Assembly (NCBI RefSeq): GCF_027214005.1
Contig: NZ_JAPWGY010000012.1
Location: 1 to 56,615 of the forward strand
Reading direction: 5' to 3'
Length of the DNA: 56,615 bases
From: Kiloniella laminariae
GTDB taxonomy: Bacteria > Pseudomonadota > Alphaproteobacteria > Kiloniellales > Kiloniellaceae
Program-made: the position numbers and the translations under genes
Part shown: positions 51,632-56,615 of the stretch, one piece after another
How positions within the stretch are numbered: position 1 is the first letter of the stretch
Layout of the letters: the number at the start of each line of letters is the position of its first letter
The notes under the pieces: model-generated
What the model saw: only the letters and a program-made list of their open reading frames with translations
Databases searched by the model: none
What the model was told of the DNA's origin: nothing

Positions 51632-52750
51632 CTAAAGGCCGAGGGCCTGACGGGCCGGAACATATTCCAAACCGTGTGCTTCGGCGACGGGTGCACAGGT
51701 AATCTTGCCGAAAGCAACGTTCAGGCCCTCGAGCAGGTGTGGGTTGTCGCCCAGAGCCTTTTTGTAGCCCTTGTTGGCCAGGGCCAGGGTGAAAGGCAGG
51801 GTGGCGTTGTTCAGGGCAATGGTCGAGGTACGGGCAACGGCACCTGGCATGTTGGCCACACAATAGTGGATAATGCCGTCAACTTCGTAAGTCGGGTCCT
51901 GATGGGTTGTGGCATGGGAGGTTTCAAAGCAGCCGCCCTGATCAATCGCAATATCCACAAGAACAGAACCGGGGCGCATTTTCCCGATCAGTTCACGGGT
52001 AACCAGTTTTGGTGCAGAAGCACCGGGAACAAGCACGGCACCGATCACAAGATCCGCATCGGAGACGTATTTTTCAATCGATTCAACCGTTGAATAAATC
52101 GCGTTGAGACGGTTGCCATACAGGGTGTTGAGCTCATCAATCCGGGGGAGGGAGCGATCAAGAACGGTCACATCTGCTTCGAGACCCATAGCCATGCGAG
52201 CAGCGTGGGTTCCGGAAACTCCACCACCGATGATCACGACCTTGCCCGGAGCAACACCGGGAACGCCGCCCAGCAGGACACCAGAGCCGTTTTGGGCTTT
52301 GTGCAGGCAGCTGGCACCGACGTGAACAGACATGCGACCAGCAACTTCGGACATGGGGCGCAGCAGCGGCAGGCCGCCACGGGCATCGGTTACGGTTTCA
52401 TAGGCCACAGCAACACAGCCGGATTTGACCAGACCATGGGTTTGTGGTGCATCCGGTGCAAGGTGCAGATAGGTGAAGAGAAGCTGGCCCTGGCGCAACT
52501 GGGTGTATTCACTTTCCTGTGGTTCCTTGACCTTGACGATCATGTCCGCAGAAGCAAAAATTTCAGCAGCAGTCGCGGCGATTGTCGCGCCAGCTGCTTC
52601 GTAATCCGCGTCATAAAAACCGATACCATTGCCAGCATTGGTTTCAACCACAACCTGATGACCGTTATGAACCAGTTCACGTACGGAGCCCGGGACAAGC
52701 CCGACGCGGTACTCGTGGTTCTTGATCTCCTTGGGTACGCCAATCAACAT
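51632..52750 (-). CDS. ald: Alanine dehydrogenase
   Basis: A 372-residue NAD-dependent enzyme that interconverts alanine with pyruvate and ammonia. It is full length, starting [20 protein letters not shown] (substrate Arg and Lys region), with [11 protein letters not shown], the Rossmann loop [33 protein letters not shown]-type and [14 protein letters not shown] segments. Its usual regulator, an Lrp-type protein, is not adjacent; the nearest regulator, 53247, is XRE-cupin. Confidence 0.96.
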   Translation of the reverse strand: MLIGVPKEIKNHEYRVGLVPGSVRELVHNGHQVVVETNAGNGIGFYDADYEAAGATIAATAAEIFASADMIVKVKEPQESEYTQLRQGQLLFTYLHLAPDAPQTHGLVKSGCVAVAYETVTDARGGLPLLRPMSEVAGRMSVHVGASCLHKAQNGSGVLLGGVPGVAPGKVVIIGGGVSGTHAARMAMGLEADVTVLDRSLPRIDELNTLYGNRLNAIYSTVESIEKYVSDADLVIGAVLVPGASAPKLVTRELIGKMRPGSVLVDIAIDQGGCFETSHATTHQDPTYEVDGIIHYCVANMPGAVARTSTIALNNATLPFTLALANKGYKKALGDNPHLLEGLNVAFGKITCAPVAEAHGLEYVPARQALGL

Positions 52751-53246
52751 TGTCTTTATTCCTTATCTGTCGCCTTTGGCCACTCTTGTTCACATGATCC
52801 CTGCATGGGGAGGTGAGCGGCATTCTTTTCATCAATGATGTGGTGCCGCTTTTGCCGGTTCACCACACCGCTTTTCTACACGGAAGTTTTACGAATAATT
52901 TCCGGCAGCTTAATCCAGGTCTTTAAGGACTTTCTGGATTGTATCAAAAATCTGGTCGATTTGGTTCGTTTGCAAACGGCACCAGGACGGGACTCCAGTT
53001 CGACCACTGCAATCCGTCGCACAAGAGTGTCTGGTGAGCGATCAAAGCCGCTGTTTAAAGGTAGACAATTCATGCCTGCCTCCTGTTGTTCCGTGTCGCG
53101 CCGCAAGTTCTGTTCATGGCAGACTTTGTTGTTTGCCTTTGAAAAGATCATACATGATTAAGAAAATAGGCAATAGCCCCTTTTTTATGCCTGAAATACA
53201 GTTTATGTGTTAATAATGTTAATAATAATAAGCAAACAGGTGTGCG
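52751..53246. other. 496-bp gap between ald and the XRE-cupin gene
   Basis: It contains the promoters of both genes. A minus-strand frame, 53073 to 52876 (65 residues), has a good GGAGG site 5 bases ahead but no recognisable fold. Another frame in the same stretch ends in a plausible helix (QTNQIDQIFDTIQKVLKDLD), so a decayed small gene is possible. Confidence 0.4.
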
Positions 53247-53807
53247 ATGCTTGAAGATGACGATTTTGATCTCGGTTTACGCCTTCGGGCCTTGCGACAG
53301 ATGAACGGTCTGTCACAGCGGGAGCTGGCAAAACGGGCTGGAGTCTCGAACGCGGTGATCTCTTTAATCGAGCAGAACAAGAGCAGCCCTTCGATTGGTG
53401 TGCTGAAAAAAGTTCTCGCTGGAATTCCAATTTCGGTTTCGGCCTTTTTTTCCGAGGAACTGACGCCAAGGGAAAAGGTGTTCTACCGGGCAGAGGAAAT
53501 GGTCGAGATCGGCAGCGGGAATATCTCCTATCGCCAGATCGGACGTGATCTGAGCAATAAGGCATTGCAGATCCTGTACGAAAAGCTCAAGCCCGGGGCC
53601 GATACCGGAGAAACGCTTCTGCGCCACGAATCAGAAGAAGCCGGAATCGTGGTTCGGGGGGAAATCGAGCTGACAGTCGGGGATCAACGCAAGATCCTGC
53701 GTGTGGGGGACGGGTTCTATTTTGACAGCAGAATTCCCCACCGCTGGCGTAACCCTGGAACAGTTGAGGCGGAAATAGTTTCGGCCTGTACTCCTCCTAC
53801 CTTCTAG
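53247..53807 (+). CDS. XRE-family regulator with cupin domain
   Basis: A 186-residue regulator. The helix-turn-helix is at about residues 8-62 (LRLRALRQMNGLSQRELAKR, then SNAVISLIEQ), and the C-terminal cupin_2 domain at about 110-182 (GETLLRHESEEAGIVVRGE, GDGFYFDSRIPHRW). This PuuR-like layout commonly senses amines or amino acids. Its partner may be ald on the other side of the shared 496-bp region. Confidence 0.9.
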   Translation: MLEDDDFDLGLRLRALRQMNGLSQRELAKRAGVSNAVISLIEQNKSSPSIGVLKKVLAGIPISVSAFFSEELTPREKVFYRAEEMVEIGSGNISYRQIGRDLSNKALQILYEKLKPGADTGETLLRHESEEAGIVVRGEIELTVGDQRKILRVGDGFYFDSRIPHRWRNPGTVEAEIVSACTPPTF

Positions 53808-53885
53808 ATTGCTCCCGCAAGGTAGTTCTGGCCAGGTTGTTCCGGAGAGCAGCGGCTGAGGCCGAGGACTGTTTTCTCCGCAAAA

Positions 53886-53925
53886 AAAACAGGCCACTAT
53901 TGCTGATAATGACCTGTTTTATTGT
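53886..53925. terminator. Terminator between XRE-cupin and TetR genes
   Basis: AAAACAGG (53886-53893) with CCTGTTTT (53913-53920), and partial pairing within. A/T tracts lie on both sides of the hairpin, which is placed between converging genes. Confidence 0.75.
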
Positions 53926-53954
53926 CGGTTCAGATGTCTGTCACAGCCCGGATT

Positions 53955-54569
53955 TCAGCTTTCGGTCAGCATGAAGTCAATCTGGGCCAGGACGTTTTCT
54001 TCGAGCCTGACAGCCTGTTTTTTGGTGAAGACACCGGTTTTCAAAGAAGCAAAGGCAATGTTGACCAGGATGATGCCCAGGCGGTTGGCGATGAATTCTT
54101 CACGCGCAATGGTTTTGAAAAGCCCGTCCTGTCTTCCCCGTTCAAGCATCGCACTCAATCGTTCGTAATAGGGATAGAGAATTGCTTCATTGGCATTGAG
54201 GGCATCAATCCCCTGCGGGGCGGCGAAGTCTGCAAGCAAAACCAGAACATGCGCCCGGTTGGTGGTATAGCGCCTGACCATGAGGCGGGTATGCTCTATC
54301 AGGGCCTCCCGCGGCGGCAAGTTTTCTATCTTGTCAAAGTCAGCGACAATCCCTTCGCAGATGCGTTTGCCAATTTCGATCAGGACAGCACTTCGTCCGG
54401 CAAAATGAGCGTAGAGCGACGGCAACTGGATTCCAATTTCCTTGGTGACATCCTTTAACTTGAGGCCTTCGACCCCATGGGTTGCGATAAGCTGCTCTGC
54501 AACCTTCACAATAAGGTCACGGGTGCTGAGTGAACTTGAGAGATATTTATTGCGTTTTGGTGGTGGCAT
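53955..54569 (-). CDS. TetR-family transcriptional regulator
   Basis: A 204-residue regulator. The helix-turn-helix lies at about residues 17-63 (TRDLIVKVAEQLIATHGVEG, then QLPSLYAHFAGRSAVL), followed by a helical ligand domain. No divergent partner gene of clear function is adjacent; rlmB lies upstream on the same strand. A CCTAA-N5-TTAGG inverted repeat upstream (54663-54677) could be its own operator. Confidence 0.85.
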   Translation of the reverse strand: MPPPKRNKYLSSSLSTRDLIVKVAEQLIATHGVEGLKLKDVTKEIGIQLPSLYAHFAGRSAVLIEIGKRICEGIVADFDKIENLPPREALIEHTRLMVRRYTTNRAHVLVLLADFAAPQGIDALNANEAILYPYYERLSAMLERGRQDGLFKTIAREEFIANRLGIILVNIAFASLKTGVFTKKQAVRLEENVLAQIDFMLTES

Positions 54570-54662
54570 TTTGGGACTTTTTGTTAGGTGTTATTCTTAT
54601 TGGGGACGGTATGTTTTTTTTGAGCTGCACCTGTTCTTGCAGCCATTCCGGCTTTTATTTAT

Positions 54663-54677
54663 CCTAACTCAATTAGG
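54663..54677. promoter_or_regulatory. Inverted repeat upstream of the TetR gene
   Basis: CCTAA (54663-54667), CTCAA, TTAGG (54673-54677), 94 bp ahead of the TetR start. It is a candidate autoregulation site; short, so chance is possible. Confidence 0.25.
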
Positions 54678-54772
54678 CGTGGAAAGGCAAACCCCTTAAG
54701 TGACGGGGTTCCCCTGTCCTGAATTTCCAGGCTTGTACCCAGGCTTGGGTTTACTGTCCTCGCGGCTTTGGT

Positions 54773-54808
54773 CTGCTGCCTTGTCGGTAAAGCGAGACAA
54801 GGCAGCAG
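54773..54808 (-). terminator. Hairpin after rlmB, no U tract
   Basis: CTGCTGCCTTGTC (54773-54785) is a perfect 13-bp match to 54796-54808, 18 bp past the rlmB stop. No T run follows, so it may act as a stabiliser and not a terminator. Confidence 0.45.
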
Positions 54809-54825
54809 AGGAGGGGAGGCGGAAT

Positions 54826-55689
54826 TTATTTTCCGCGCGCGGTTTCATAGAGTGCAACTGCCGCTGCGCTCGATACGTTTAGTACGCCAAAGGCATCCTG
54901 GGTGGGCAGGCTAACCAGCATATCGCAATGTTCGCGAGTGAGGCGGCGCATGCCTGTGCCTTCAGCCCCCATGATCAGGGCAATTTTGCCATTCTCAGGC
55001 AGGGCTTCGGCCAGAGTCTTTTCACCTTCCCCCGCCAGACCATAACACCAGAAACCTGCCTCTTTGATTTGTTCCAGAGCGCGCACCAGATTTGATACGG
55101 CAACATAAGGAACTACCTCGAGTGCTCCCGAGGCGGTTTTGGCCAGTGCCCCTGTGGGCTGGGCAGAGTTGCGATCTGTTGTAATCACGGCACGCGCGCC
55201 AAAGGCTGCGGCTGAACGCAAGATAGCGCCGACATTTTGGGGGTCGGTCACCTGGTCAAGGACCAGCAGGACGGTGCGCCCTTTATGTATATACTCCCAA
55301 TCTTCCTTCCCCTGTTTGCCATCAGCGATCTCTTCCTGGGCGATTTCAGAAAGAACGTCTTCAATGAAGACCTCTTCCAGTGCAGAGGCGAGGCAGGCGA
55401 CACCCTGATGGACGGCGCCGGGTGGCAGTAGTTCGATAAGATCGGCATTTCCGGCCACGTCCGGTGTGACTTTGCGTTCAGTTTGGCGTTCTATATCAGA
55501 GAGTTCCGATTCCAGTCGTGCCAGAGTCTCATGGGTGATAACGAATCGTTTTATCTGCCGTTGCGGATTCCCGAGGGCCGCAAGAACAGCATGAATGCCA
55601 TAGAGCCATAAATTTCCTGCTCCGGCATTATCGCGTTTGCCTGAACGGTTGGTAGGGGACTTTTTTCGCAGTTTTTTGGGCTTTGCCAT
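54826..55689 (-). CDS. rlmB: 23S rRNA (guanosine-2'-O-)-methyltransferase RlmB
   Basis: A 287-residue SPOUT (TrmH-type) enzyme that methylates the 2'-OH of a guanosine in 23S rRNA. The substrate-binding N-terminal domain has WLYGIHAVLAAL; the SPOUT domain has VLDQVTDPQNVGAILRSAAA (motif 1), IALIMGAEGTGMRRLT (motif 2) and FGVLNVSSAAAVALYE (motif 3, the knot). The frame extends upstream to 55965 across the tRNA-Tyr gene; the ATG at 55689 is the credible start, and a lysine-rich tail (MAKPKKLRKKS) follows it. Confidence 0.92.
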   Translation of the reverse strand: MAKPKKLRKKSPTNRSGKRDNAGAGNLWLYGIHAVLAALGNPQRQIKRFVITHETLARLESELSDIERQTERKVTPDVAGNADLIELLPPGAVHQGVACLASALEEVFIEDVLSEIAQEEIADGKQGKEDWEYIHKGRTVLLVLDQVTDPQNVGAILRSAAAFGARAVITTDRNSAQPTGALAKTASGALEVVPYVAVSNLVRALEQIKEAGFWCYGLAGEGEKTLAEALPENGKIALIMGAEGTGMRRLTREHCDMLVSLPTQDAFGVLNVSSAAAVALYETARGK

Positions 55690-55796
55690 GACAGTCGAGT
55701 GCTCCTGGGTTTCTCTTTGAAGGACTATATGACAGCAAGCGGGGAATAAAAAAATAGCTATGATGATATTTTTATCGAACTTGGAGTTGACATGGC

Positions 55797-55824
55797 TCTG
55801 GAAATGAACATATTTCGCATCATC
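55797..55824 (+). promoter_or_regulatory. Promoter of tRNA-Tyr/tRNA-Gly
   Basis: TTGACA at 55797-55802, a 16-base spacer, and CATATT at 55819-55824 (or ATATTT with 17 bases). It sits about 70 bp ahead of tRNA-Tyr. Confidence 0.6.
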
Positions 55825-55892
55825 GTCGCGCACCGAACTGCTCGGTTGCTGAGGTCTCCAAAAGGTTATCGGAGAGCGGCGCGGATAAAATT

Positions 55893-55977
55893 GGTGGGGT
55901 GCCCGAGTGGCTAAAGGGGGCGGACTGTAAATCCGCTGGCTAAGCCTACGTTGGTTCGAATCCAACCCCCACCACCA
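55893..55977 (+). tRNA. tRNA-Tyr (anticodon GTA)
   Basis: An 85-base class II tRNA with a long variable arm and encoded CCA. Acceptor GGTGGGG with CCCCACC, anticodon stem CGGA/TCCG around CTGTAAA, T arm GTTGG-TTCGAAT-CCAAC. Confidence 0.97.
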
Positions 55978-56017
55978 TCCGCCTTCAGCACAAAACGGTT
56001 CATGTGAGGCGTAATGT

Positions 56018-56091
56018 GCGGGTGTAGCTTAGTGGTAAAGCCCTAGCCTTCCAAGCTAGTTATGAGGGTTCGATTCCCTCCACCCGCTCCA
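56018..56091 (+). tRNA. tRNA-Gly (anticodon TCC)
   Basis: A 74-base gene with encoded CCA. Acceptor GCGGGTG with CACCCGC, anticodon loop CTTCCAA on the stem CTAGC/GCTAG, T arm GAGGG-TTCGATT-CCCTC. It lies 40 bp after tRNA-Tyr, in the common block ahead of tuf. Confidence 0.97.
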
Positions 56092-56104
56092 AATTTTTCA
56101 CGAA

Positions 56105-56132
56105 GCTCGCATGCTCAGAGTGCGGGCTTTTT
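56105..56132 (+). terminator. Hairpin with T run between tRNA-Gly and tuf
   Basis: GCTCGCA (56105-56111) pairs with TGCGGGC (56121-56127, one G-U), followed by TTTTT. Only 55 bp separate it from tuf, so it could attenuate read-through. Confidence 0.6.
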
Positions 56133-56187
56133 ATGTATGTTGGACCTGAGGACGCGCTGTCGTCCACCAGAACTGGAATTAGACGAG

Positions 56188-56615
56188 ATGGCTAAGGAAA
56201 AGTTTGAGCGGACGAAACCGCATTGTAACGTAGGCACGATTGGTCACGTTGACCACGGCAAGACGACGCTGACAGCAGCAATTACGAAAGTACTTGCTGA
56301 AGCAGCAGGCAAGACCGGTGTCAAGTTTGAAGACATTGACAAGGCTCCAGAAGAGCGTGCGCGTGGTATCACGATTTCTACTGCTCACGTTGAGTATGAG
56401 ACAGACGGTCGCCACTATGCACACGTTGATTGCCCGGGCCACGCTGATTATGTGAAGAACATGATCACTGGTGCTGCGCAGATGGATGGTGCTATTCTTG
56501 TTGTTAACGCAGCAGATGGCCCGATGCCACAGACCCGCGAGCACATTCTGCTTGCGCGTCAGGTTGGTGTTCCTGCGCTTGTTGTTTTCATGAACAAGGT
56601 TGACCAGGTTGACGA
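56188..56615 (+). CDS. tuf: Elongation factor Tu, N-terminal part
   Basis: The first 142 codons of the GTPase that carries aminoacyl-tRNA to the ribosome; the rest is beyond the right edge. G1 GHVDHGKT, switch-I region RGITIS, G3 DCPGHADY and G4 NKVD are all intact. It starts [20 protein letters not shown]. It follows tRNA-Tyr and tRNA-Gly as in many bacteria, with a hairpin between. Confidence 0.98.
   Translation, partial: MAKEKFERTKPHCNVGTIGHVDHGKTTLTAAITKVLAEAAGKTGVKFEDIDKAPEERARGITISTAHVEYETDGRHYAHVDCPGHADYVKNMITGAAQMDGAILVVNAADGPMPQTREHILLARQVGVPALVVFMNKVDQVD

Overview
The window looks like the chromosome of a marine-type alphaproteobacterium of roughly 50-55% GC by eye. A Kiloniella, Sneathiella or other Rhodospirillales-like lineage is my guess, not a sequence-based classification. 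The signs are an alphaproteobacterial type of corrinoid/THF one-carbon cluster, an RpoE/ChrR-type (ECF11) sigma system, several GcvA-like LysR regulators, many conserved alphaproteobacterial hypothetical genes, and the block tRNA-Tyr, tRNA-Gly, tuf at the right edge. I saw no insertion sequence, prophage, CRISPR array or conjugation gene.

Layout. 1-2883 (-): methyl-transfer operon in the order corrinoid protein, DUF1638 protein, 'virulence factor' family protein, MTHFR-like protein and the first 17 codons of a methyl-THF:corrinoid methyltransferase. 3131-7198 (+): a large membrane histidine kinase with a LOV-like domain that lacks the photoactive cysteine, then an endonuclease/exonuclease/phosphatase-family protein. 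7226-21318: transporters (EamA, ZntB, EmrB-like MFS) with LysR regulators, ferredoxin-NADP reductase, a glutathionyl-hydroquinone reductase relative, a DUF899 protein, a VOC/TetR pair with twin operators, two cysteine-rich or Fe-S proteins and a glutamine amidotransferase. 21336-30117: TrkH, formate-THF ligase (fhs) with a structured leader, DUF1415, an SLC13/RCK permease, dCMP deaminase-like protein and a Tat-exported nitroreductase-like protein. 30118-34886: chrB-chrA, a lone hutI with a HutC-like operator, DUF983 and a pentapeptide-repeat protein. 35301-41182: CheY-like and PilZ proteins, an MFS carrier, a lone amino-acid ABC permease, a ChrR-like anti-sigma factor facing an ECF sigma factor, and DUF4126. 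41376-45591: operon of two acyl-CoA dehydrogenases, a CaiD-like crotonase and a nitronate monooxygenase. 45690-54569: an AT-rich orphan, a possible small RNA or small protein locus, a PAS kinase, MarC, small hypotheticals, tRNA-Thr, a 13-bp tandem repeat array, alanine dehydrogenase, and XRE-cupin and TetR regulators. 54826-56615: rlmB, tRNA-Tyr, tRNA-Gly and the start of tuf.

How the parts may work together. The left operon should take a methyl group from a methylated amine or similar donor onto a corrinoid protein, pass it to THF, and oxidise methyl-THF. The fhs product 20 kb away can close that route to formate and ATP. The CaiD-like operon could handle the CoA-linked part of carnitine-type compounds; this link is inference only. 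The strongest unusual points are the DUF1638/'virulence factor' corrinoid module, the Cys-less LOV kinase, the ChrR-like protein with an intact anti-sigma zinc site but a metal-ligand-free cupin preceded by a near-perfect ECF11 promoter, structured leaders ahead of three metabolic operons, the unannotated locus at 46030-46270, and the 7 x 13-bp tandem repeat.
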